64,000 bases of DNA. Origin: Loxodes magnus. Taxonomy: Eukaryota > Ciliophora > Karyorelictea > Loxodida > Loxodidae. Where the stretch lies: positions 372,001 through 436,000 of the forward strand of contig CAMPDV010000084.1 of NCBI GenBank assembly GCA_946699065.1, read 5' to 3'. The translations under genes were made by a program, and so were the position numbers. The notes under the pieces are model-generated. The model saw nothing but the letters and a program-made list of their open reading frames with translations, was not told the origin of the DNA and made no database searches. Shown piece after piece: positions 21,536 to 35,134 of the stretch (positions within the stretch are counted from its first letter, which is position 1; the number at the start of each line of letters is the position of its first letter).

Positions 21536-22289
21536 ATGAAATCTTTTTATTACTCAACTGTTTTCTATCTTCTTTTTAGACTTGTCCCTTGTCATCTAAT
21601 TTTGACTGTTTACACTGAAAAAAGCAATCTTAAGCTGTTTAATCATATAACTACCAACTTGTAAAGTTAGTTTTATGCTAAGTTGGAGTATAGACAATTT
21701 AAGCTCACTGATTAGTTCCAGATACATCATATTATAAATGATCTAAAACTAGATGCGTTAGTTATTATAGATTTCACTAACTCTCTGCTATATTCCTAGC
21801 AAATCTAGGAAGAGTGCTAGAAGAATGATATAATCCATATAGTTGCTGGAATACAGAAATATTATATAGACAGTACTATAGACGACGCTTTTTTTACTAG
21901 ACATAGCGCAGAAGAGGAAGCTTAGGCTATTCTTACACTCCTTGGAAACTTTGGTTGAAAAAATATAGGCCTTTTGTAGGATAAAGAAGTGCATTTTGTT
22001 TAGGACTATTTACACGAATCAAAGATAACTGAAAGAATTAGAATTTTGCTGAGCAATGTGAGGAGTGAGCAGTAACATCTTGAATCTCTAGGAGGATTGA
22101 TAAAGAGTCTAGGAGTTAATATTTTCATTTTTGAGGGAGATTCTCAACTAAGTTTATAAATCTAAACAATAGCTTAAAGCTTGAATATTGATAAAAAAGG
22201 TTTTCAGTGGATTTTTTGTACCTAATTTTCATTCGTAATATACAAGAATATAGGAAAGTAAAACTTAATGGAAGGATTTATTCTAATTT
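21536..22289 (+). pseudogene. 5' fragment of a receptor gene (PBP1-like ligand-binding domain)
   Basis: From ATG 21536 it reads a signal peptide (MKSFYYSTVFYLLFRLVPC) and then about 230 residues that align throughout with the N-terminal part of the receptor at 59830-63730. For example, TDQFQIHHIINDL versus GDQFQIHQLANSL, GWKNIGLLQDKEV versus KWRNLGLIQDKEI, and SLGVNIFIFEGDSQLSLQIQ versus NLGVNIFIFQSESQMTLEIQ. Similarity stops after MEGFILI at 22289, where repeat copy B begins. The rest of the gene (second ligand domain, membrane part) is absent from the right side of copy B. No internal frame change is seen, so truncation is probably recent. The minus-strand ORF at 21788-21994 is an antisense shadow. 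Confidence 0.85.
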
Positions 22290-22571
22290 AATGTTGAATT
22301 GTAAAAAAAATTATAGATCAAATTGTTATTAAAAAAATAAGTAAAAAGATAATTTTAATATAAGTATTTTTTATTAAAAAAACGAGTTCTAATAGATTAA
22401 CAAAATTAAATAAAAAAAATATAAATTTAAATTAAATTTAAGAAAGAATCTAAAGCGATTTTTAGAATAAAATTAGTTAGACATAAGGTATTCTTGATTA
22501 AACTTAATAAAATTTATAATAAATTTAATAGCTCTAAAAGGTAAAAATATAACTCAAGTAATCAAATAAAA

Positions 22572-25500
22572 ATGAGTCAATAGTTTTTAATTAGGAAAAT
22601 ATATAAAAAACAGAATAAATAGATAAGTTAGCTAAAGATATTTTAAATAAATTAAAATAAATTACTAATAATATTTTCAAGTTTAGAATGAAAAATTTTG
22701 AAGGCATGAGTTGATTTATGCTTCTGGAATTTAATATTTTACAAGTTCTTTAGAAAAGTTTAATATTTATAAATGTCTAAGAAATCCAAATAAAAGATAG
22801 AAATTTAGAAAATTAATTTTGTTTACGATGTTAAAAAGAGTTTAAAAATAAAAATTGTAAATTATGTAAAGTAAAATGATTTGAAATGATAATAAATATA
22901 AAAATTGTTCTAATATAAACTGTTAATAAATTTTCTTTTTTAAATTTGGTAAAGAAAACAAAATGATACCAAATGAAATTTATTAGAATTAGGAGATTTA
23001 AATCAAATTGAGTAATTATTAATTGCTAGAAGTGATGCGTAATTGCAAATAATTTTTTAAGATAGTTTAAATTAATAAAATAATTGTCAAATTTTAGCAA
23101 TTAATAAAAATTTATTTATCTTATTCAAAAATTTGCCACGCAATTTAGAAGAAATAGAAATTTTATAGATTATTGCAGGAAAATATTAATAAGCTTTTAA
23201 AATAGATATCAGTTGATAAAAATTAGAACAATGAAGCTTTTGATTAATAAAAAATAATAAGTCATTTTAAGATTACGTTTTTAACTAGAAATTTATAAAT
23301 ATTTAAAAAATTAATAGTTAGTATATTTTAGGTTAATGTATTTTTTTGAACGAATAATAAGATTATGAAGAAATTTAATAATTAATTAAATAATATTAAG
23401 ATTTTTAAGAGCAAAAAGAAGATATTAAAATTTCAAAAATTAAAAAAAATTAAATATATTTAGAATTTTATTAGAATTTTAAGTCTAAATATAGCTAATT
23501 TAAATAAAAAAATAAGTATCAGATAAAAAAAATGAAACAGCTTAAAATATTAATGAGATAAAGGAAAAATTAGAGAAAATTTAAGAATAGAAAAATAACT
23601 AAAGCTCATAAAATATTATTTTAACAGAAAAAAATAATCAAATTTATTAAAATTTAGTGCATTCCATTTAAGAGAATACAATAAAATAATCAATTCATAA
23701 AGAAAACAGTGAAAATTTTGATTAATTTGAAGTTAAAACAACAATTATTAATTAAGCTGGATTAAAAAATTTATAAAAGATCAAATAAATTTTTTATCTG
23801 AATAAGAATAATTAAATTTTAAAAATTCATAACCAATTTTTTCAACATAAAATATAGCAACAATGTTATTTCCTTTTCTATTTCCATAAGGATTATGAAA
23901 CCCAACTTGTTAGCATAGATTAATAGAAGTTGATTATTTAGAGGATTTTAATCATTTATTTGATATAATTTCGAAAAAAAATACTAAAAATAGATTTAGA
24001 TTTAAATTTTCTTAAAATTATAGATTTTTGTAATTTGATTTTAATTTTAAAAATAACTGAATGATGAAAAACAATTGAGCTTGTATGTTAAAACATAATA
24101 ATAATATTAATTTTAAGTTTTCCGTTTTAGGGATTTCCAACTCCTTAGGAATACAGCAGTTCATGCTCCCTGCTGTTTAATATAAAAGTTCGGGTCGACC
24201 AATTTTTCGAGATTGGGAACTTGGATTTTTCCAGGTTTTCCCTCCTTTAACTTGCCTTGATTCCATCTTAATCTTGTATATTGAACCATCCAGGTTGCAA
24301 TAAATTCTTTTCATTCTCGCTTCTTCTTTTTTCTTCTTTTTTTGTTCTTTTATCCAATAGTTTCTTTTTTTAAATTAGAATTTCTAACACTTCCGATAAA
24401 ATTGTCATACACTTCCACAGCAGAAACATTTCTTTTTTATTTTGAATTATTTTCCTTGATTTTTTGCTCTTTCTAGGCTTCGATTTCCATTTGCATAGCT
24501 CCAGTTTCACTTTACTCTTTCTTAAAAGTTTACAATTTCTCTTCTACTTTTCCGAGTCTGCTATCCAGTTCAGTCTATTTCTAAAGCTAATTTTAGGATT
24601 CGATAGTCTGACTTTGTGAAATATTCCAAAAGGCGTTAAGATCTCTTTCCTAGGAAATAAGTCTTGACTCATAAAACATAATAATTAAATTAAAATTTTA
24701 TTCTATAATAACTTAAATCATTATTAAAATAAGACTTTCTAAAATATTTGGATTAAATTTTGAGTTATAAAATAAAATTTTAGGAAGTAAAAATTTCTGA
24801 AAAACGAAAAATATCAATTATTATAATTATAAAAAGTTAAAGGACCTCCAACTCTATTTATAGCATTAACATATGGTAATTTACGATAACCATTTCTATT
24901 TAAAAATGTTTTTAATTTAAATAAATCTTAATAAGAATCACTTACAAAAAATAAAAATTTCAATTAACTTAAAATAAACCGCATTTAGTTAGTAGGTATT
25001 TTGATATTTTAGTATAATAAATTTTAAACACCTTATAATAATGATTTGAAATTGATTGGTTTTAATTTAAATTTGAATAATAGAATAGAACACCAGAACA
25101 TATTCATTTAGTAATAAAATTAAAAAACTGCTTAAAATGTTTTGAATAAACTTAATTTGTTATTTAAGGAAAAGAAACTGAAATTTGCTTAAAATAATTC
25201 TAAATAAATAAATAAAAATTTAATTAAAAAATTTGAGTAAAGGAGAATACTAGCACATTAGTAATTTAAAAGAATTAATAAAGAAAAAGGATATAGCCAA
25301 ATGATAACTAGAAAAATTCTATGATTTTTTATTTGATTCAAAAGTACCAAATAAAATAAAAAAAAATTGTAAAAGTATTAAAAAATAAATCCTTGCATAG
25401 AATAATTTAATAATGCTTAAGTTGAAAATAGAGATTAAGATTTATTTAATATTTTATAATTTGTGTATAAACATAAAAGCAATGATAAATGTTTGAAAAA

Positions 25501-28100
25501 TAAAGAAGAAAAATAAAAAATGTAAATGAAGAGTTCCATTAGAAAATAATAAAAAATTGAATTAGTAATTGAAGTCAATACAAATAAAAGCAAAAATTTT
25601 AGTAGCAACTATAATATATATTTTTAACAAAAAGTAATTAAAAAATATATTATTTTTTTTAAGACCTTTACTGCAATTTCGAAGAGCTAATTGTAACCTT
25701 TAATTAATTTTATAAGAAAATTAAATAGAATAATATTTGTTTAAGTTTAATAAAGAAAAATAAAAGAAACATGACAATAGCTATTTACTAATATTTAATT
25801 AAAAGAAAATTAAAACTTGTAATATATTTTTAAATAAAATTTAATTAACTAAAGTGAGCAAAAAGATTATTGTATTCCCGAAATAATGCGAAATTTAGAC
25901 AAACGAAAGCATTATGGTTGTTCTCACTAAAGAATCAAATTAAATTGAGAAAACATAAAATAGATTAATTTAAAAAAATGAAGAGAATACATGAGATTTA
26001 ACAATAATTAAACTGCAAATGATTATAATTAAAGTGATAATAATTCTTTGATTTTAAGAAAAACAATTATCGATTACTATGCTTAAAGAATGTAAACTTA
26101 ATATATACCAACTTAATTTAAATATGCTTAAAAATTTACAAGTTTAGAGCAAATGACATATTACGAGTTTTGTATAAACTTTTAAATTAAAAAATAGTAG
26201 AAAGAAAAAAATGTTGATAGAATAATAGTGCTACCTATGCCATATATTTAAGAAAATAATAATGATTAATATACTAAAAGATAAATAGCTTAAAGAAATC
26301 TGTTATTATTTAAAGCTTGAAAACTACAAGATTGTTAGAACTTATATGAAAATAATAATTTAACTAAAGAATAAAAATTTTAATTATGAAGCTAATATGA
26401 AAATAGTAAGTAGTTTTAAGAATTTAAGTTAAATTATCCATATCTATTTTAAGCATAATATTAAAATTTTGTATAAAAAACATTTAATAATATTTGTTAA
26501 AAAGTAGAAGAAAATACTTAATAAAAAATAGATTTGATGGATGAAGAAAAGTTATAAAATTTTTTAATATGTTCTGAATTTTAAAATTTTTATTTGAGGC
26601 TATCGAAATAAGTAAATAAGTAAAAAGCTTAATATGATTACGAAAAAATGCTTAAAAAAGAAAATTGAATTTAAAAATAGAAAAATAAATAATAAAAATA
26701 AACTTAATTTCAAGTAGAAGACATAATAACATTATTAGAAAGTTAATAACTCACAATTTAATATATTTAAAATGCATATAAAATAAAATTTAATGTAAAT
26801 TATTATTACTAGGATCTGCTGGTACTGGAAAATCATTTTTAATTAAATAAATAGAATAAATTTTAATGAAAAATGAACTAATAAAATGTGCAACAAATGG
26901 TAAAGCTGCAAAAGCAATTGACGGAGTAACTGTATATTCTTTACTTAATCTGCCAATAACTTGTAAATTTAAAGATTTAGCATAAAAAGTAATTAGCGAA
27001 AAATAAAATTAATTAAAAAATATAAATTGAATAATAATAGATGAAATAAGCATGCTCAGTACTTAATAATTATTTTAAATTGAAAATTACTATAATAAAT
27101 AAATAAAAATAAAAAAGATTATGGAGACTTTAATATAATTTTTGTTGGAGATTTTGCTCAGTTACCTCCAATTAAAGGTAAGTCAATATTCTCAATATAA
27201 TAAAATCAAAACAAAAATATATAGAAGGATTTATTACATTTAAAAGATTAAATGCTGTAGTAATTCTGATATAATAACTGCGATAAAGGGATTAAATTTT
27301 TATAACAAATCTTAATAAGATAAGAAATAGTTAAATTGATAAAAATTTATATAACTATTTATAGGAAAGTTTTTAGCAAATAAGTAATTTAGAAGAATTT
27401 TAAAACTAAACTTGCGTTTTTAGTATGAGAAAGGAAACATAATCTCATAATTTAAAAATTTTATAAAGTTTAAATAAACCAATTTTTGTATCAAATCTGA
27501 AGATAAAGGCAAAATTTAAATGACTTATTAAAATTAATTATAAGGACTTTAAAAATATTTATTTTTAAGTATTAATTCTTGAATTATGCTAACTGGAAAT
27601 ATAAATACTAAATCTGGATTAATAAATGGGGCCACAGGATTCATAAGAGATATAATTTGATAAGATAAAAATGTGTTTTAACATTAATTACCATTATGTT
27701 TTTAAAAGAATTTGAAAATTATAAAGACACATCATTAAAATAATTAACTAAATTTAAAAACAAAAATAAAAAATTTAATAATTTGGTACCAATATTTCCT
27801 GTTAAACATAGCTTTATGTTCGATGAAATTCAATAAAGTAGAAAATAATTTCCTTTAATATTATGTTATGCATAGATTATTCATAAATGTTAAGGAACCA
27901 CCATTGAAAAAAAATGTTTTATTGATATTGGAAATAAAAAGCTTATTACAGGCTAAGCATACGTAGCTATTTCAAGAGTTAAAAAGAAATAGCTTTTGCA
28001 ATTAAAAGAATTTACATTTAATAGACTTAAAAGTATAAAAAATACGAAAACTTTGATTAGAGAATTTAATTCGAAAATTTATTAAGAAAACAATATGAGA
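22572..28100 (+). pseudogene. Helitron Rep/helicase gene (copy B)
   Basis: Rolling-circle transposase of a Helitron. In order: a Cys pair motif FCLRC...CKLCKVK near 22817-22875; LLIARSDAQLQIIF near 23005-23060 and LPRNLEE near 23134, the conserved N-terminal block of Helitron proteins; MLFPFLFPQG at 23862-23891; Rep motif GPPTLFIALTYGN near 24840-24878; the HUH motif PEHIHLVIK with HIH at 25099-25107; FYLIQKYQIK near 25325-25357, possibly the two-Tyr site; LLLFKAWKLQD near 26300-26332; Walker A GSAGTGKSFL at 26812-26841; IIIDEISML at 27031-27057; GDFAQLPPIKG near 27147; and QGTT and GQAYVAISRV near 27890-27980. Frames change several times and a gag-only element interrupts it at 24103-24685, so it is inactive. 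The ATG at 22572 is the first plausible start. Confidence 0.85.
24103..24685 (-). mobile_element. Gag-only non-LTR element, 5'-truncated, inserted in Helitron Rep gene
   Basis: A 583-bp insertion flanked by the 13-bp direct repeat AAAACATAATAAT (24090-24102 and 24673-24685), between the LFPFLFP block and the Rep motif. On the minus strand it opens with MSQDLFPRKEILTPF, corresponding to the middle of the element at 11693-12626 (shared GAAAGAGAnCTTAACnC), so the 5' part is missing, as in abortive target-primed reverse transcription. The zinc knuckle at 24387-24428 reads C-FC-C-GSVW-Q-FYRK-C: the His is replaced by Gln, and W is TGA. The 3' end is CCTAAAACGGAAAACTTAAAATT before the duplication. 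Confidence 0.8.
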
Positions 28101-28672
28101 AATTAAAAAATATCTTTGAAGAAATATCTCAATAATTACAAATTTTAAATTTTAAAACTTTAAAATAGTCATTTTTTATATAATTATGGAAAAATAAACA
28201 GCATTACACAGTCTAATTATTATATAAATTAGTCAAAATAGGTAAGTTAAAAGAAAAAGATACAATAATTTACGAAAACGAAGATAAATGCTTTTAGTTT
28301 GAATAACAGTTAAAATAATAATTAATAAATTATGAAGATTATTTAAAAATTAATTAAAAAAAAAGAAATAAAAGGATAATCAAATAGACTTCTAATAAGA
28401 CTTTAACTAAGCCAATAAAATTTAAGATAAAGTTTCTTAAAAATTAAAAATACAAATATTTGAATATAAAAATTGAAATTGTATAAGAAGAAATTTTAAT
28501 TCTAACCAAATATTTAAAAAAAAATTATATATAAAATAAGAATCTTTTAGATGTTGATTAAAGCTAAGAAACTTATTTAGAAGAATATAATAATGTAAAG
28601 AAAAAAATAAACTAACAATAACAATAGTAACTAGAAAGTCCAGAAAATTAATTTGTAAGATTTTATAATCCA

Positions 28673-29715
28673 AACTCCTGATTAAATTCGTTTATCGCAA
28701 TTCTATACAAATTAGATGAATTTAAAGCTAGATTCTTATAATATTAAAATATAAATTAGTCAGAAATTTTTTAATGCATTTAGAATGTTTTAAATTAGAA
28801 AATGTAAAAGTATGATTCAACTTAAAATAATGAATATGTAATGCATGCTAAGATTTTAATTCAGAATAATAATAAGATTAATAAGAAGCAATTTTTTTTA
28901 TCTTTAAATAATTAAGTTTGTCTTTGGAGAGACGCTTAACTTATTTTGAAAATATTAAAATATTTAAATTGACAACCAACAAATGCTAGAAATAACAATT
29001 TTTTAATATATTTAAGAAAAGTTATAAACAAGAAATAAATAGTCCTATGATTGATTAATTTGCATAAATACTACTTAATGTTAATAATGCAACTAAAGCT
29101 AAAATATTATATATTCTTCTTATTTTTGAAATTTACCAACAATAGAATATATTTGCGAAAATAATATAAATGATTAAGACATAAATTTAAAAAATGTAAT
29201 AGATTTTGAATAATAAGCTTAGGATTTGAAGAGTGATTAAAATTGAAAATGTGATAATTTAAACTTTTAGCATAATTAATAAACTAATAATGCTAGACAA
29301 GCAACAAAATTATTATAAGTAGGAGAATATATAACTATTTATAGAACAAAGCAAATGGAGTAAAATTAATCAAAAATTTAAAACAAAATTTAATATAATT
29401 AATTTCTTGATTTAACAAACTTAGTATAATTAGATTAAAGTTAATAAGTATCGATTTAACCAAATATATACAAACTGAAAGCAGCAGTTTATGGTGAAAC
29501 TTTAGATGCAGGACATTACTATTCTTATATTATCGGTTAAAATATTTTTTCTTTAAAATAAACGATCACCATAAAAAGATAAGTTTCGAAGAAATGTAAG
29601 AACTAAGTAGTAATATTATTTATGAAAAATCTCAATAAATTTTATAAAATTCCATAAAGTTTTAAAAAATTGACGCAAATAATTAAATAATAACAAGAAA
29701 TTTAAAAAGAAAATC
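28673..29715 (+). pseudogene. USP-like gene, copy B unit 1
   Basis: Same gene as 1631-2670: Cys box NSWLNSFIAIL with Ser (TCC) in place of Cys, His box AGHYYSY near 29515, and the same one-base shift in the T run before KINDHHKKISFEE. The identical Ser and frameshift in all three copies show that they arose before the duplications. A G-to-A change near 29458 is absent from unit 2, which agrees with copy A there. Confidence 0.65.
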
Positions 29716-30291
29716 ATAAGAACCATCAAATTAACTTCTAATGAAGGTAAGTTTATAATTATTCAGATTTGCTTTGAGTAAACCAAGGATGAAAAAAAGG
29801 ATAAACTTTGCAATTATTTTAAAAATTTAATTTACATTTTAAAATAAAAAATATTATATTTAAGTATATTGCAATTTTTATTTTCGAAAATAACTACTTT
29901 ATCTTAGCATTAAGCTTAAATTTTTATATTTGTCCTTAAATAAAATTTATATTTTACAGTTAAAGTATTTAAAACTTTTATTTAAAATTATTATTTATCT
30001 CGATTGCTAAAATATTTGTTTAAGCGAAAAAACCTTAATAGCATACTTTCTTATAAATAAAAATCTTCTTTATAAACTTAAAATTAAAGGCAAGTAATCA
30101 ATATACTTTATTAAATTTTAAAACCTTTAGTTATGTAGCAATATGTATATTATAACTGAATTTATAACTAAAGATATTGATAAATAAAATAATTTTTACA
30201 CGAAAAAGTATATTCTTTAAACAAAACTTTGAATTTTAAAATATACAGATAAGTTATTTTATTTTCTTTAAATTTTAATAAAAAAGTAATA

Positions 30292-31553
30292 TTTTTACAG
30301 TTATTCATTTTTCTGATTGCAACTTCATACTTGATCCATGCAAATTAAAATTTTTGCGTATTCCCTATTGCATTATTTGATTTCAAAATCGTCTTTAAAT
30401 TTTTTTGATTTTTCTAAGCTTTTAACTTTGATCAAATTTTCTTTTTCGGCTTTACTTTCTTTTGTAATGTAACGAACTTTTTTGTATTTCTTCCATACGT
30501 TCGCTTATAGTCTTAACATTATGCATCAAATTTTCTACTATCTTTAAATTTTATTCAATAAAGAAATCTTGATCTTAAGAATTCTATATAGAGTTTTCTT
30601 ATGATTTATTTAATCTTAATTTTGGTTATTTTTAGTTCACAGTACGATATTGGAGTTACACCGAAGCTCAGAATTCTTTTTCTTCTTCAGTAAATTCTTA
30701 TTCTATATCTTAATCTAATATTTCTGATGCTTTTTAAAGTTATTCATAACTTTCTATGAATTTGATAAGTTTGGTTTTTCATCTTTTTCTTATTAAGTTT
30801 ATTAGGATGGATAATTTTCAAATAGTTTAAAATTTTATGATTGTTTTTCTTAAATCTTATCTTCTTGATTTTAATTTACTAGATCTATTAAAATAATTTC
30901 GCTTTCAGAATTATTAATAATTTACGCTCGGCTTCACAATTCTTTAATTGTTCTGCAAGATCGTCTTTAAAACGTTTTATTTTAAATCTGCAGATATTCG
31001 ATGGCCCATGTTAAGTCTTTCTTAGATTCGAGTGCTTAGAACGATTATTCTAAAATTGAGGAAAATGTTCTTTCTTTATTAATATGTTTTTAGCATCAAT
31101 CTTAAAGTTCTTAAAAAATAAAGTTTACCCAAACTTATCATTTTATTTATAAACTAAATATTTTATTTTAGTTTCCCTCGTTTGATATTTTTAGGATCAT
31201 ATAAATCTTTAAAATATTTAGCGTATTTAACTCACAGTATTTTTTAATCTTTTATTTGATTTTTTTAAATTTCTATTATTCTATTATTGTATTTTTGACT
31301 TAATAAAAAATGATGACTCCACTTTCAGTCAGATCTAAATTTGCAATCTCTTTAAATCAAAAATTCGTCAAATGTCTAATCTATTACTTATAGGCACAGC
31401 TTTCTTTCTAAAAGTAACTCATGAATAACTTTCGAGTTAGATATCCAAGAAATCAGAAATCTCTTTCGCCTAACTTTTCGTCAATCTATACATTATTTAA
31501 TAAATTAACTTTTGCTTAAATATGTAATTTGAATATTTAGTAAGAAAACTAGT
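30292..31553 (-). CDS. Unknown K/Q-rich gene, copy B unit 1
   Basis: Counterpart of 3250-4510, converging on the USP-like gene. Nearly identical in sequence, with the same need for several frames. No family recognised. Confidence 0.3.
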
Positions 31554-32253
31554 TTCATTCATATTTAAAAAATTAAAAAAAAGAAAAACACTTAAATAAA
31601 TTTAAATGCTTTAAAAACAAGTAAAAGCAAACATTTAAATAAAATTAAAAACCAATTTATATCATTTAAATAAAAAAACTTAATCAAATTAAAAAAGTTT
31701 GCTATGAATCAAACTCAACTTTATAAATGTATTAGGTAGGCAATTCAAATACTTTATTTTAAAAAAACCTTTAGTTGCAAAGAAATCAAGTTAATATCAA
31801 GCTTGAAGGCAAACTAAGGGTTTTAAAAATCAGATTCATTTGAAGGAAAGTATTGAAGTCAAATAAAAAAATTTACGATATTTTTTAAGGTAAAATTTAT
31901 AAATTTTAGAAAAAAAGATTGGAAAAGGAAATTTTTTTCTTCATAGACATAAAAAGATAGAAATAAAATCTGAGTAAAAGATCAAGTACTTAACTAAAAT
32001 TGTCAAATTGCCTTTAGTTTTAAAAATCCTCATTTAATTATTAATAAAAAAATAATAAAAAAATCTTTTAAACTAATTTATAAAAATGACTCAATAGATA
32101 AATGGTTATATTTAGAAAACTTTTAACTACTTTGAAAACTCTAAACTGTTTGAATTTGGATGATTTGATGATTATGTAAAGAAAAAAATAAACTAAAAAT
32201 AACAATAGTAACTAGAAAGTCCAGAAAATTAATTTGTAAGATTTTATAATCCA

Positions 32254-33296
32254 AACTCCTGATTAAATTCGTTTATCGCAATTCTATACAAATTAGATGA
32301 ATTTAAAGCTAGATTCTTATAATATTAAAATATAAATTAGTCAGAAATTTTTTAATGCATTTAGAATGTTTTAAATTAGAAAATGTAAAAGTATGATTCA
32401 ACTTAAAATAATGAATATGTAATGCATGCTAAGATTTTAATTCAGAATAATAATAAGATTAATAAGAAGCAATTTTTTTTATCTTTAAATAATTAAGTTT
32501 GTCTTTGGAGAGACGCTTAACTTATTTTGAAAATATTAAAATATTTAAATTGACAACCAACAAATGCTAGAAATAACAATTTTTTAATATATTTAAGAAA
32601 AGTTATAAACAAGAAATAAATAGTCCTATGATTGATTAATTTGCATAAATACTACTTAATGTTAATAATGCAACTAAAGCTAAAATATTATATATTCTTC
32701 TTATTTTTGAAATTTACCAACAATAGAATATATTTGCGAAAATAATATAAATGATTAAGACATAAATTTAAAAAATGTAATAGATTTTGAATAATAAGCT
32801 TAGGATTTGAAGAGTGATTAAAATTGAAAATGTGATAATTTAAACTTTTAGCATAATTAATAAACTAATAATGCTAGACAAGCAACAAAATTATTATAAG
32901 TAGGAGAATATATAACTATTTATAGAACAAAGCAAATGGAGTAAAATTAATCAAAAATTTAAAACAAAATTTAATATAATTAATTTCTTGATTTAACAAA
33001 CTTAGTATAATTAGATTAAAGTTAATAAGTATCGATTTAGCCAAATATATACAAACTGAAAGCAGCAGTTTATGGTGAAACTTTAGATGCAGGACATTAC
33101 TATTCTTATATTATCGGTTAAAATATTTTTTCTTTAAAATAAACGATCACCATAAAAAGATAAGTTTCGAAGAAATGTAAGAACTAAGTAGTAATATTAT
33201 TTATGAAAAATCTCAATAAATTTTATAAAATTCCATAAAGTTTTAAAAAATTGACGCAAATAATTAAATAATAACAAGAAATTTAAAAAGAAAATC
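32254..33296 (+). pseudogene. USP-like gene, copy B unit 2
   Basis: Third copy of the USP-like gene (see 1631-2670). It has the same Cys-to-Ser Cys box, the same His box near 33060-33120 and the same one-base shift. In this unit the helicase gene does not lie directly upstream; the 152-bp spacer does. Confidence 0.65.
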
Positions 33297-33872
33297 ATAA
33301 GAACCATCAAATTAACTTCTAATGAAGGTAAGTTTATAATTATTCAGATTTGCTTTGAGTAAACCAAGGATGAAAAAAAGGATAAACTTTGCAATTATTT
33401 TAAAAATTTAATTTACATTTTAAAATAAAAAATATTATATTTAAGTATATTGCAATTTTTATTTTCGAAAATAACTACTTTATCTTAGCATTAAGCTTAA
33501 ATTTTTATATTTGTCCTTAAATAAAATTTATATTTTACAGTTAAAGTATTTAAAACTTTTATTTAAAATTATTATTTATCTCGATTGCTAAAATATTTGT
33601 TTAAGCGAAAAAACCTTAATAGCATACTTTCTTATAAATAAAAATCTTCTTTATAAACTTAAAATTAAAGGCAAGTAATCAATATACTTTATTAAATTTT
33701 AAAACCTTTAGTTATGTAGCAATATGTATATTATAACTGAATTTATAACTAAAGATATTGATAAATAAAATAATTTTTACACGAAAAAGTATATTCTTTA
33801 AACAAAACTTTGAATTTTAAAATATACAGATAAGTTATTTTATTTTCTTTAAATTTTAATAAAAAAGTAATA

Positions 33873-35134
33873 TTTTTACAGTTATTCATTTTTCTGATTG
33901 CAACTTCATACTTGATCCATGCAAATTAAAATTTTTGCGTATTCCCTATTGCATTATTTGATTTCAAAATCGTCTTTAAATTTTTTTGATTTTTCTAAGC
34001 TTTTAACTTTGATCAAATTTTCTTTTTCGGCTTTACTTTCTTTTGTAATGTAACGAACTTTTTTGTATTTCTTCCATACGTTCGCTTATAGTCTTAACAT
34101 TATGCATCAAATTTTCTACTATCTTTAAATTTTATTCAATAAAGAAATCTTGATCTTAAGAATTCTATATAGAGTTTTCTTATGATTTATTTAATCTTAA
34201 TTTTGGTTATTTTTAGTTCACAGTACGATATTGGAGTTACACCGAAGCTCAGAATTCTTTTTCTTCTTCAGTAAATTCTTATTCTATATCTTAATCTAAT
34301 ATTTCTGATGCTTTTTAAAGTTATTCATAACTTTCTATGAATTTGATAAGTTTGGTTTTTCATCTTTTTCTTATTAAGTTTATTAGGATGGATAATTTTC
34401 AAATAGTTTAAAATTTTATGATTGTTTTTCTTAAATCTTATCTTCTTGATTTTAATTTACTAGATCTATTAAAATAATTTCGCTTTCAGAATTATTAATA
34501 ATTTACGCTCGGCTTCACAATTCTTTAATTGTTCTGCAAGATCGTCTTTAAAACGTTTTATTTTAAATCTGCAGATATTCGATGGCCCATGTTAAGTCTT
34601 TCTTAGATTCGAGTGCTTAGAACGATTATTCTAAAATTGAGGAAAATGTTCTTTCTTTATTAATATGTTTTTAGCATCAATCTTAAAGTTCTTAAAAAAT
34701 AAAGTTTACCCAAACTTATCATTTTATTTATAAACTAAATATTTTATTTTAGTTTCCCTCGTTTGATATTTTTAGGATCATATAAATCTTTAAAATATTT
34801 AGCGTATTTAACTCACAGTATTTTTTAATCTTTTATTTGATTTTTTTAAATTTCTATTATTCTATTATTGTATTTTTGACTTAATAAAAAATGATGACTC
34901 CACTTTCAGTCAGATCTAAATTTGCAATCTCTTTAAATCAAAAATTCGTCAAATGTCTAATCTATTACTTATAGGCACAGCTTTCTTTCTAAAAGTAACT
35001 CATGAATAACTTTCGAGTTAGATATCCAAGAAATCAGAAATCTCTTTCGCCTAACTTTTCGTCAATCTATACATTATTTAATAAATTAACTTTTGCTTAA
35101 ATATGTAATTTGAATATTTAGTAAGAAAACTAGT
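33873..35134 (-). CDS. Unknown K/Q-rich gene, copy B unit 2
   Basis: Third copy of the minus-strand coding-like segment described at 3250-4510, again downstream of and convergent with the USP-like gene. No family recognised. Confidence 0.3.

Larger units (their letters stand above)
28593..32021 (+). repeat. Tandem duplication unit 1 (3429 bp) in copy B
   Basis: From ATGTAAAGAAAAAAATAAAC to GCCTTTAGTTTT, this block is repeated at 32174-35602 with very few differences. It is present once in copy A (1551-4976). It contains the USP-like gene and the oppositely oriented K/Q-rich gene. A 152-bp sequence (32022-32173), not found elsewhere in the window, separates the two units. The left breakpoint lies in the linker before the USP-like gene; the right one is exactly where LINE1 starts. 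Confidence 0.93.
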
